A stretch of DNA of 37,188 bases from JBCBSS01 sp039819065 (GCA_039819065.1 JBCBSS010000076.1:1-37188); one strand, 5' to 3'. Counted from the first letter of the stretch, positions 7,508 to 14,505 are shown. Numbers and translations: made by a program. The notes: generated by a model from the letters alone, not told the origin.

Positions 7508-8140
7508 ATGAACCTCAGCCCGACTAAACAAAGGATCATAGAAGCAGCCATTAGGCTGTTTAATGAGGATGGTTTTGCCAATGTACGCCTTCAGAGTATA
7601 GCGGATCGCACAGGGATAAGTGTGGGCAACCTAGCTTACCATTATAAGAATAAGGAGGCCATAGTCGAGCAAGTTTATGAAGTTGTGGGTCAGGAGTTGC
7701 AGCATGTGCTCGCCGATTTTCGTCAGCATCCAAGTTTGCTTGACCTAGAACATCAGCTACATGGTTTTCATAGATTCATTCACCGTTATCCATTCTACTT
7801 TGCGGATGTTCTGGAAATCAAAAGGTCATTCCCTTACTTGCATGAAGAGAGGCAGCGCTTTGCTAACAAGATCGTGTTGCAAATCAGAAAGCGTTTCGAG
7901 TATAATGTAAATCGCGGTGTAATTATACCAGAACCGGTCAAAGGGCAATATGAATTAGCCGCCAATACGATTTGGATGCTGATCACCTTTTGGGTCAGCC
8001 AAAACCAGATCAAAGGAGCTGCGGTGTGTAACATTCAGGGTTTCAAGGCATCCATATGGGGGCAGATCATCCCATACCTAACTGAAAAGGGAAAGGAAGA
8101 GCATAAAAATCTCATTCTAGAAACCACACTTCAGGATTAG
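7508..8140 (+). CDS. TetR/AcrR family transcriptional regulator (second paralogue)
   Basis: 210 aa from ATG 7508 (MNLSPTKQRIIEAAIRLF); a TTG two codons earlier is possible. The HTH reads IIEAAIRLFNEDGFANVRLQ, then IADRTGISVGNLAYHYKNKEAIV. Compared with the first paralogue the recognition helix is nearly identical (SVGNLAYH in both), so the two proteins may bind similar half-sites or form heterodimers. The C-terminal helices diverge much more, suggesting different ligands. It lies immediately upstream of the hupS promoter region, which carries two copies of an 18-bp palindrome. That makes it a candidate regulator of the hydrogenase, but binding is inferred only from position. Confidence 0.9.
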   Translation: MNLSPTKQRIIEAAIRLFNEDGFANVRLQSIADRTGISVGNLAYHYKNKEAIVEQVYEVVGQELQHVLADFRQHPSLLDLEHQLHGFHRFIHRYPFYFADVLEIKRSFPYLHEERQRFANKIVLQIRKRFEYNVNRGVIIPEPVKGQYELAANTIWMLITFWVSQNQIKGAAVCNIQGFKASIWGQIIPYLTEKGKEEHKNLILETTLQD

Positions 8141-8217
8141 CACAGGCGCTAGTATTGTAACATACCCATCACAACCTGTGAAAGATATTCAGTAACGTCG
8201 TATCTCCAGAACTGAAA

Positions 8218-8236
8218 CCACCTCTTCTTTTGGTGG
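8218..8236 (+). terminator. Weak hairpin downstream of the second TetR gene
   Basis: CCACC (8218-8222) pairs with GGTGG (8232-8236) around a T/C-rich loop, about 80 bp past the TetR stop. It is followed by an A-run and then CTCCTTTTT, so it is not a textbook terminator. It may still mark the boundary between the regulator operon and hupS. Confidence 0.3.
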
Positions 8237-8291
8237 AAAAACGCTCCTTTTTAAATCATTTTGCTGTGCCTTTACCACATCTTGCTACTTT

Positions 8292-8332
8292 TTAGAAAAC
8301 TTTTTCTAGAGCGGTTAGAAATCATTTTCTAA
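8292..8332. promoter_or_regulatory. Paired palindromic operator upstream of hupS
   Basis: Two 18-bp palindromes: TTAGAAA-ACTT-TTTCTAG at 8292-8309 (one mismatch at the last base) and TTAGAAA-TCAT-TTTCTAA at 8315-8332 (perfect). Their centres are 23 bp apart, about two helical turns, so two dimers could sit on one face. The hupS start codon is 97 bp downstream. The same pair occurs before hypB at 14419-14457. A TA-rich stretch at 8348-8356 (TATATTATG) loosely resembles a Bacteroidota -7 element, which would put the second palindrome over the -33 region; that part is a guess. Confidence 0.75.
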
Positions 8333-8369
8333 TCTCTGTCAAACGGTTATATTATGAAAAGTTGAAAAA

Positions 8370-8425
8370 GTGGGCCTTTGAGCCCCACCGATTTAACAAA
8401 CTATTAATTAACCGTAACTTTTTTT
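8370..8425 (+). promoter_or_regulatory. hupS leader: hairpin and shared TAACCGTAA motif
   Basis: GTGGG (8370-8374) pairs with CCCAC (8384-8388), making a small leader hairpin. It is followed by TAACCGTAACTTTTTTT (8409-8425), five bases before the hupS ATG. A near-identical string, TAACCGTAATTTTTT, ends two bases before the start codon of the first TetR gene (6501-6515). There is no Shine-Dalgarno sequence, as is usual in Bacteroidota; the AT-rich stretch may serve for translation initiation. Confidence 0.4.
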
Positions 8426-8429
8426 AAAA

Positions 8430-9389
8430 ATGGCAAATTTACTATGGCTTCAAGGGGGTGCATGCAGTGGCAACACCATGTCCTTCCTGAACGCGGAAGA
8501 GCCTACCGTAGTAGAGCTTGTCACTGATTTTGGTATCAATATCCTTTGGCATCCTTCCATCGGTCTTGAAATTGGTGAACAAGTATCTGACCTCCTCAAT
8601 GACATCCTATCGGGAAAAACACAACTCGACATTTTAGTTTTTGAGGGATCGATCATCCAGGGACCAAATGGAACCGGAACTATGAATTACTTTGCTGATC
8701 GGCCGATGATGGATTGGATGAAAGAGCTGGCGGCGGTTGCTCAATTTACAGTGGCCATAGGTGACTGTGCCACCTGGGGAGGTATTCCTGCCGTCCCACC
8801 CAACCCAAGCGAATCGACGGGCCTTCAGTTCCTTAAGAAAAACAAAGGTGGACTACTTGGCGCTAACTATGTTTCCAAAGGAGGCCTTCCAGTTATCAAT
8901 ATACCAGGATGTCCGGCACACCCGGACTGGGTTACACAGATACTGGTCGCGGTTGCTACAGGTCGTATTGGGGATGTATTAGTCGATGAGTACCATCGCC
9001 CTAAAACATTCTTTACTGATTTTGTACAAGCTGGTTGTCCCAACGTCAGAAACTTCATTCAAAAAGAGGATGGAGGATTTGGCAAACGGGGAGGCTGTTT
9101 ATTCTATGAAGTAGGCTGTAGAGGGCCGATGACCCGCGCCAGTTGTAACAACATTCTTTGGAATCGCCATTCTAGTAAGACGCGAGCCAACCATCCTTGC
9201 CTGGGATGTACAGAGCCAGGTTTCCCGCATAACGACCTGAAAAAAGGAAGTGTGCTTAAAACCATGAAATATCTCGGTGTATTCCCTAAAGAAGTCCCTA
9301 CCGGAGAGAGCAAACTGATGTACTACTTCAAAGCTGGTGTGGGTAAAGTATCCCCTAGCAATAAAGTTTTATTAGAACAATCTAAATGA
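8430..9389 (+). CDS. hupS: [NiFe] hydrogenase small subunit, group 2a type
   Basis: 319 aa. It carries the iron-sulfur clusters that pass electrons from H2 away from the NiFe site. The N-terminus MANLLWLQGGACSGNTMSFL closely matches cyanobacterial-type HupS. There is no twin-arginine signal peptide and no C-terminal membrane anchor, so the enzyme is cytoplasmic, as in group 2 hydrogenases. Cysteines are at 12, 113 (GDCATWGG), 161 (IPGCPAHPDW), 203, 223, 230, 239, 257 and 260, fitting proximal, medial and distal clusters. The N-terminal motif has one Cys where group 1 enzymes have CxxC, a group 2a trait tied to an altered proximal cluster. The gene is 7 bp upstream of hupL. Confidence 0.95.
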   Translation: MANLLWLQGGACSGNTMSFLNAEEPTVVELVTDFGINILWHPSIGLEIGEQVSDLLNDILSGKTQLDILVFEGSIIQGPNGTGTMNYFADRPMMDWMKELAAVAQFTVAIGDCATWGGIPAVPPNPSESTGLQFLKKNKGGLLGANYVSKGGLPVINIPGCPAHPDWVTQILVAVATGRIGDVLVDEYHRPKTFFTDFVQAGCPNVRNFIQKEDGGFGKRGGCLFYEVGCRGPMTRASCNNILWNRHSSKTRANHPCLGCTEPGFPHNDLKKGSVLKTMKYLGVFPKEVPTGESKLMYYFKAGVGKVSPSNKVLLEQSK

Positions 9390-9396
9390 TAATGGC

Positions 9397-10986
9397 ATGT
9401 CAACAAAAGAATTAAACATATCACCGGTTGGAAGGGTAGAAGGCGATTTGGATGTTAAAGTTTTTATGGAGAATGGCGTCGTAACACGCGCCCATACTCA
9501 GGCAGCCATGTTCAGAGGATTCGAAAGGATCATGGCGGGTAAAGACCCTCAGTCCGGACTGATCGTTACACCTAGAATATGCGGTATATGTGGAGGCTCT
9601 CACCTATACTGTGCCTCATCTGCACTAGATACAGCATGGGGTACCAAGCTTTCACCTAATGCTTTGCTGCTCAGGGCGCTAGGCCAAGCCACTGAAACAA
9701 TCCAAAGTATTCCGAGATGGTTCTATGCCATTTTCGCCACCGATATGGCCAATAAGAAATTCGCCAGCAAACCATTGTATGCTGAAGTGGTAGAACGCTT
9801 CGCTGCCTACACCGGTACTTCCTTCCAAAAAGGTGTAACGGCCAGTGGTAGACCAGTGGAGGTTTATGCACTTTTCGGAGGACAATGGCCTCATTCTAGC
9901 TACATGGTACCAGGTGGTGTAATGTGTGCTCCTACGCTTAAGGACATTACCAGGGCACACGCCATCATGAATCAGTTCAGACTAGACTGGCTAGAAACCG
10001 TTTGGTTAGGCTGCTCTATTGATCGTTATCTGCAGATCAAGAGCTGGGATGACTTGATGGCCTGGGTTGAAGAGAACGAGTCACAACGCAATAGTGACCT
10101 TGGTTTATTTATTCGTGCTGGACTTGAATTTGGCCTTGATAAATTTGGTCAGGGTGTAGGCAAATTCCTAGCCTATGGTACCTATTTACATAAAGACAGA
10201 TATAATAATCCAACCATCGAAGGTAGAAATCAAGCACTTATTAGTTCAAGCGGATTCTTTGATGGACAGAATTACCATGAGTTTGATCACAAGCAAGTGA
10301 TCGAGCATGTGGATCACACATGGTTTGAAAATGAGCCGCCAGCTCACCCGTGGGACGAGCCTTTGCCAACACCGGTACCATCTCAAAACTTACTGGATAC
10401 CAACTTCGATGAGAAGTATAGCTGGTCTAAAGCGCCGCGATACATGAATGCGGCTGCTGAGGCAGGGCCACTCTCGCGAGTGATTATGAACGCCAATCCA
10501 TCCAATTTGGATCACCAGATTCAAGATCCTTTGTTCGGTGATATCATCCAGAAGCTTGGGCCTAACGTGTTTACCAGGACATTAGCCCGTTTACACGAAG
10601 CCCCTAGAATTTATCAATTGATCGATAAGTGGTTGACTGAGATTGATCTTGATGCAGAATTCTACATCAAACCAGAAGAGAAAGATGGCAAAGGCTTTGG
10701 CGCTACTGAAGCTGCCAGAGGAGCCCTCGCACATTGGGTAGAGATAGAAGGAGGCGTGATCAAGAACTATCAGGTTGTTGCACCTACCACTTGGAATGTC
10801 GGCCCTAACGATTCGGAAGGAAAATCCGGCCCGATAGAAGCCGCACTGGAAGGTACCGAAATTGAAGATCCACATGATCCGGTAGAAGTAGGTATGGTAG
10901 CAAGATCATTTGATTCTTGCCTGGTATGTACTGTACATGCCCATGACCAAAAGTCAGGCAAAGAATTGGCAAGATTTAAACTATAA
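9397..10986 (+). CDS. hupL: [NiFe] hydrogenase large subunit, group 2a type
   Basis: 529 aa; holds the NiFe(CN)2CO catalytic site. The N-terminal nickel motif RICGICGGSH is at 60-69 (C62, C65, H69) and the C-terminal motif DSCLVCTVH at 506-514 (C508, C511). Four cysteines are thus present for Ni ligation. After H514 there are 15 further residues (AHDQKSGKELARFKL), the extension removed by the maturation protease, whose gene follows at 11609. The usual DPCxxC proline is Ser here, as in some group 2a enzymes. Other family marks are ISPVGRVEGDLDV near the N-terminus and HPWDEPLPTPVPSQN, with GPLSRV, in the middle. The downstream 620 bp is non-coding and full of hairpins, so expression of the later genes may be tuned separately. 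Confidence 0.97.
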   Translation: MSTKELNISPVGRVEGDLDVKVFMENGVVTRAHTQAAMFRGFERIMAGKDPQSGLIVTPRICGICGGSHLYCASSALDTAWGTKLSPNALLLRALGQATETIQSIPRWFYAIFATDMANKKFASKPLYAEVVERFAAYTGTSFQKGVTASGRPVEVYALFGGQWPHSSYMVPGGVMCAPTLKDITRAHAIMNQFRLDWLETVWLGCSIDRYLQIKSWDDLMAWVEENESQRNSDLGLFIRAGLEFGLDKFGQGVGKFLAYGTYLHKDRYNNPTIEGRNQALISSSGFFDGQNYHEFDHKQVIEHVDHTWFENEPPAHPWDEPLPTPVPSQNLLDTNFDEKYSWSKAPRYMNAAAEAGPLSRVIMNANPSNLDHQIQDPLFGDIIQKLGPNVFTRTLARLHEAPRIYQLIDKWLTEIDLDAEFYIKPEEKDGKGFGATEAARGALAHWVEIEGGVIKNYQVVAPTTWNVGPNDSEGKSGPIEAALEGTEIEDPHDPVEVGMVARSFDSCLVCTVHAHDQKSGKELARFKL

Positions 10987-11006
10987 GCGTCCAGTACTTA
11001 AGCGCC

Positions 11007-11571
11007 GCCGTTTGTGTCTCACAAACGGCTTCGTGCCTTTGCCTTTGTTGGTTTTATCTCCAACAAATAAGAATTCAGATACTTGTTGGAGAAAACTCCA
11101 ACAAGGGCAGTAACGTGTTCGCTGGAACTCTTAGGACACGGTAAGTAACTAGATTACTCAAAGTAATCTAGTTACTGTAGCTAACCTCCGATAGAGCGCG
11201 TTTGCAACGCGTTCGTAGGATTCGGAATTAGACCAAAGATTGAAGGTACGCGTTGTCAACGCTCGCCAGCACATAAGTAAAATACACAGGTTACCCGAAG
11301 CCGTTGGTGTCTCACGAACGGCTACTTAATATACCTGGTAGACACTGTCTCTACGCCTTTGTTGGTGTTGTCACCAACAAAAAGAGTTCAGATACTTGTT
11401 GGAGAAAGCATCAACAAGGGCAGAAGAGGACGCTTAGGATACGGCGAGTAACTAGATTACTTTGAGTAATCTAGTTACTGTAGCTAACCTCTGATCGAGC
11501 ACGTTTGTAACGCGTTCGTAGGATTTGGAATTAGATCCAAGGATTGAAGGCGCGCGTTTGTAACGCGTGCC
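11007..11571. repeat. Tandem hairpin-cluster repeat between hupL and hupD
   Basis: Two diverged copies of a unit of about 295-300 bp, each a string of short inverted repeats in the same order. Copy 1: GCCGTTTGTG-TCT-CACAAACGGC (11007-11029), TTTGTTGG...CCAACAAA (11044-11067), CTTGTTGGAG-AAAA-CTCCAACAAG (11082-11105), GTAACTAGATTACT-CAA-AGTAATCTAGTTAC (11145-11175), CGCGTT-TGC-AACGCG (11197-11211), GCGTT-GTC-AACGC (11250-11262). Copy 2 repeats the series at 11300-11322, 11358-11381, 11395-11418, 11448-11478, about 11502-11512, and 11549-11571. Stems are kept while loops vary. The region has no plausible gene in any frame. It may be a family of mobile palindromes or a processing/stabilising element in the hup mRNA. 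Confidence 0.85.
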
Positions 11572-11608
11572 AGCATAAGATTAGATTTTTATTACTAGAA
11601 CAATTTCT

Positions 11609-12088
11609 ATGAAAACAGCCATAATGGGTTTTGGCAATCCAGTCCGCAGTGATGACGGCATTGGTATTTATGTCATTGAACGCCTCAAAGAAATAACCGA
11701 AGGGCTTGATGATATCACACTGTTTGATATGGGAACATCGGCCTTCGAGGTACTTTTCAACCTGAAAGGGCACGAGCGCATCATTATTGTGGATGCTATT
11801 ATCAACACGGGCGAATCTCCGGGTACTTTGTTCAAAGTGCCGGCAGAAGAAGTAATGAGAGCTCCTGAAGATGACCCTATGGTTTTTCTACACAGCCTGA
11901 AATGGGACCAGGCGTTATCCTATGCCAAAAAGATTTTAATGGATGAGTATCCAGATGATATACAAGTCTACCTTATCGCTGTGGACAATATTCGGCTGGA
12001 AGTTGAACTCTCTGAGCCTGTCAAAGCAGCCGGAGACCGTGTTATTGGGCTGATACAGGAAGACCTTAAACTCCCCAAGCATGTCTGA
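11609..12088 (+). CDS. hupD: Hydrogenase maturation protease (HupD/HybD family)
   Basis: 159 aa. This endopeptidase removes the C-terminal extension of the hydrogenase large subunit after nickel insertion. The family start MKTAIMGFGNPVRSDDGIG is present. Nickel-sensing residues match HybD: acidic residue D16 (in RSDDG), D62 (IIIVDAI) and H95 (VFLHSLKW). The GNPxxxDDG and VDAIINTGESPGTLF motifs are diagnostic. Its target is probably the HupL tail after H514. The gene starts just after the hairpin cluster and its last 8 bp overlap the next gene, so translation of the two is likely coupled. Confidence 0.95.
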   Translation: MKTAIMGFGNPVRSDDGIGIYVIERLKEITEGLDDITLFDMGTSAFEVLFNLKGHERIIIVDAIINTGESPGTLFKVPAEEVMRAPEDDPMVFLHSLKWDQALSYAKKILMDEYPDDIQVYLIAVDNIRLEVELSEPVKAAGDRVIGLIQEDLKLPKHV

Positions 12089-12398
12089 GGAAGTTAGGCT
12101 CAGTTCTTCGCACCTGGTGATCGCTCCGGAAATTGCCCGTCAACTCTTCGATGATACTAACTCAGCTTACATTAGCTATAAAGAAGATCAGCATACCTTG
12201 CTCATCTCTCCCGCTACCAATAGCTGGTTCCCTAAGCTACATGATGCCTGCCAATGCCTGCTCAAGGATAAAGACTTAGCAGGGACAAAAAGTATCGTGA
12301 TCAGGGATATGATCATCGACCACGACCTTCCGGACGAAAACCGGTCATTGTCCTTTCAGATCAATCAGGACAAACGTTTTATGAAAGTAAGCATTTAA
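12081..12398 (+). CDS. Unknown 105-aa protein of the hydrogenase locus
   Basis: 105 aa, cytoplasmic, no recognised domain. The sequence alternates strand-like and helical segments: VRLSSSHLVIAPEIARQLFDD, AYISYKEDQHTLLISPATN and WFPKLHDACQCLLKDKDL, then SIVIRDMIIDHDLPDENR and LSFQINQDKRFMKVSI. This is consistent with a small alpha/beta fold. Only two cysteines are present (CQC), so it is not a ferredoxin. It overlaps hupD by 8 bp and lies 7 bp before the TPR gene, so it is certainly part of the operon and may be a dedicated assembly or scaffold protein. That role is inferred from position only. Confidence 0.85.
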   Translation: MSEEVRLSSSHLVIAPEIARQLFDDTNSAYISYKEDQHTLLISPATNSWFPKLHDACQCLLKDKDLAGTKSIVIRDMIIDHDLPDENRSLSFQINQDKRFMKVSI

Positions 12399-12405
12399 GA
12401 AAAGC

Positions 12406-13881
12406 ATGCTCTACCTATACATCGACGATAGCGCTTCCGATACTCATGACATCATAAAGACTGTGGAGGGTTTGGAAGATCACATTTCTATACTGGCAGA
12501 TGACGATGCCGCCAAGCAGGTACCGTATCTGCGGATATCTGATGGGATGATTTATTGGCCTGCCAATTGGGTTAACACCGAACCGCCTTTACTCTTTCCT
12601 CCTACACCTTTCAATACGCAAAACTTACTGGCCATTATCCTGACCAAGCTTGGTCACTACGAGTTGGCCTTGTCTTACGACTTTAGAAATGACTTAAGGT
12701 GGATTGTAGAAAGCTACGGTAACCTCATTGAAGGAAGTTGGATTACGACTTCTCCAGAGGAAAATACTTATTACACCTTACATAACAAAGCCATATTGAG
12801 ACACTACAATGGCATGGAGGACAATGGTTTGTCGCTAGCCGATATGTACAAGAAAGCTTTGGATATGGCGCCAGATGCAGATGCTCGAGCATTTACGGCC
12901 AGACAATACGCTACCTATTTGTCTGACGGGCAGCAGGTAGAACAAGCCGAGCAACTGTTAAGGGATAGTCTGGAAGCATCAATTACTGATCAATCCCGAT
13001 ACGCTATTCAATTGGATCTAGCGGGTCTTTTAACCAACCAGATCAGTATCCCTTATGATATGCAGATGGTGGAAGAGTTGAAGGGAATCATCCGGGATAC
13101 TTTACAGTATTACGAAAACATTGAAGATGATATCAATGTGGCCATGTTGCTGGTACATGCTTCTGAGGTAGCCAACGTAACAGGTAGCTACAGCGAGGCT
13201 TTAGGCTACATCAATAGGGCCATTGAGATTTATTCTACGGAAGAAATTACTGAATTTCTAGCCAATGCATACCTGCGCAAAGGCATGCTCCTGTATACCT
13301 GGGCTCAAGACGGTAATCCGCAATTCTACAAGACTGCAGTAGAAACCTATCAGGAAGCATTGAAGATATTCACCAAGGAAGAGGCTCCGGAGATATTTGC
13401 CGAGATACACCATTATCTTGGGGTCATCTACGCAGAAATGCCCACCGACCCGGAGAAGAAGGCCATTTGGTCGGCTGTATCAGCCTCCTCTTTCAAGGAA
13501 AGTCTGGCCTATTTCGATCGCGAGGAATACCCATATCAGCATGCACTCATACTCAACAATTATGCTAATGCACTGATGAAGTATCCCGAATCCAAGCATT
13601 CTGACAACTATGAGAAAGCGATCTCTTACCTGGTGGAAGCGCTGGAGATCAGAACACCGGAAGCCTACCCGCTGGAAAGAACGCACACGCTCTTAAACTA
13701 TTTGGAAGCTTGCTGGCGTGCCAACAACGTCAACCAGAATATGGAGAGAGTAAGGCACAAGGATATGATGAAAAAGGCCAGGGAAATCATGTCTCTGACA
13801 GATGACGATGAGGTCATCAGCCAGGCTGAAGGACATATCTCAAGGCTTAAGGCACTGGGCAATACATTAATGGTTCTATAA
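12406..13881 (+). CDS. TPR-repeat protein of the hydrogenase locus
   Basis: 491 aa, no signal peptide. The first 100 residues or so are not TPR-like and include a hydrophobic, Pro-rich stretch (LLFPPTPFNTQNLLAIILTKLG). From about residue 80 to 460 there are repeated helical pairs with TPR spacing: HYELALSYDFRNDL, LADMYKKALDMAP, QAEQLLRDSLEAS, YSEALGYINRAIEIY, YKTAVETYQEALKIF, YEKAISYLVEALEIR, and others. TPR arrays bind protein partners; here the likely ones are the hydrogenase subunits or the protease. It sits 7 bp after the 105-aa gene and 8 bp before hypA. TPR genes next to group 2a hydrogenases have been noted in other phyla, but no function is settled. Confidence 0.88.
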   Translation: MLYLYIDDSASDTHDIIKTVEGLEDHISILADDDAAKQVPYLRISDGMIYWPANWVNTEPPLLFPPTPFNTQNLLAIILTKLGHYELALSYDFRNDLRWIVESYGNLIEGSWITTSPEENTYYTLHNKAILRHYNGMEDNGLSLADMYKKALDMAPDADARAFTARQYATYLSDGQQVEQAEQLLRDSLEASITDQSRYAIQLDLAGLLTNQISIPYDMQMVEELKGIIRDTLQYYENIEDDINVAMLLVHASEVANVTGSYSEALGYINRAIEIYSTEEITEFLANAYLRKGMLLYTWAQDGNPQFYKTAVETYQEALKIFTKEEAPEIFAEIHHYLGVIYAEMPTDPEKKAIWSAVSASSFKESLAYFDREEYPYQHALILNNYANALMKYPESKHSDNYEKAISYLVEALEIRTPEAYPLERTHTLLNYLEACWRANNVNQNMERVRHKDMMKKAREIMSLTDDDEVISQAEGHISRLKALGNTLMVL

Positions 13882-13889
13882 CAATTACG

Positions 13890-14246
13890 ATGCACGAGAT
13901 ATCACTAGTCAGAAATATATTCAGAACACTGGAAGATGAGTTTGGAAGCGAGGCACTTGAGCAGCTCAAAGGCATTGATCTCAAGGTGGGTTTACTCTCC
14001 AATGTACAACCTATTCTCATGCAGAGTGCCTTCGAAGCGGTTGTGCAAGATGAGGGCCGTTACGAGGATGTTAAGCTGACCGTAAACGTTGTACCAATCA
14101 AGATAAAATGCGAGTTGTGTGGAGAGGTGGCCGAGATTAAAAACTACGTATTTAAGTGTTCCAACGGACATCCCTCTCGTAACATCATTCAGGGGGAAGA
14201 ATTATTGATAGAACGCGTCCATTTTCATGATAAGGAGGTTGTTTGA
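13890..14246 (+). CDS. hypA: Hydrogenase nickel incorporation protein HypA
   Basis: 118 aa. HypA delivers nickel to the hydrogenase large subunit together with HypB. The N-terminal MHE nickel-binding motif (H2, E3) is present, and the protein length and order fit the family (LLSNVQPILMQSAFEAV; GEELLIERV at the end). The structural zinc site normally uses two CxxC pairs. Here the first is CELC (C74, C77), but the second is C90-SNG-H94, so one Cys appears replaced by His. The last gene of the hup operon; a repeat element and a separate promoter region follow before hypB. Confidence 0.92.
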   Translation: MHEISLVRNIFRTLEDEFGSEALEQLKGIDLKVGLLSNVQPILMQSAFEAVVQDEGRYEDVKLTVNVVPIKIKCELCGEVAEIKNYVFKCSNGHPSRNIIQGEELLIERVHFHDKEVV

Positions 14247-14261
14247 AAAGCTTGTTGCGAA

Positions 14262-14365
14262 GGTCATTTCGATCAGTCAGCCGACTGAGAGAAATCCATC
14301 TCCCTAATAATCAAAGCTTTAAATCAAAAAAGACTTCTCTCCGACCCGTCGGTATCGAAATGACA
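14262..14365. repeat. Palindromic repeat element, GTCATTTCGA type
   Basis: About 104 bp bounded by GTCATTTCGAT (14263-14273) and its reverse complement ATCGAAATGAC (14354-14364). Inside are CAGTC-AGCC-GACTG, then GAGAGAAATC near the left and GACTTCTCTC near the right, and CCGAC-CC-GTCGG before the right end. The plan is the same as in the core of the element at 23851-23989 (hairpin, GAGAAATC, spacer, GATTTCTC). Such elements are common intergenic repeats in Bacteroidota. It lies between hypA and the hypB promoter and could also end the upstream transcript. Confidence 0.75.
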
Positions 14366-14416
14366 GCCTTTCAACTTAATCACTTTCACCGTTACAACAG
14401 ATTCCAAAACACACCA

Positions 14417-14457
14417 CTTTAGAAATAATTTTCTAAAGCTTAGAAAGCCTTTTCTAA
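14417..14457. promoter_or_regulatory. Paired palindromic operator upstream of hypB
   Basis: Two perfect 18-bp palindromes: TTAGAAA-TAAT-TTTCTAA at 14419-14436 (extended one more pair of bases on each side to CTTTAGAAA...TTTCTAAAG) and TTAGAAA-GCCT-TTTCTAA at 14440-14457. Centres are 21 bp apart. They match the pair before hupS in sequence, spacer length of 4 and near-equal distance, and end 48 bp before the hypB ATG. The best reading is one dimeric regulator acting on both promoters. Confidence 0.78.
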
Positions 14458-14505
14458 TTTGAAGCTTTTACATACCTTGATCGAATTAACCTAATTGAAA
14501 TAATC

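Noticed and set aside
11007..11571. CRISPR array as explanation of the repeats between hupL and hupD.
   Set aside because: There are only two long, diverged units made of different hairpins, with no constant direct repeats or spacers and no cas genes.
9363..11612. Similar strings before hupL (TTTTATTAGAACAATCTAAATGA at 9366, in part) and before hupD (TTTTATTACTAGAACAATTT at 11587).
   Set aside because: The first lies in the coding end of hupS, the match needs gaps, and the palindrome spacing differs from the TTAGAAA-N4-TTTCTAA sites. Chance or weak similarity is likely.
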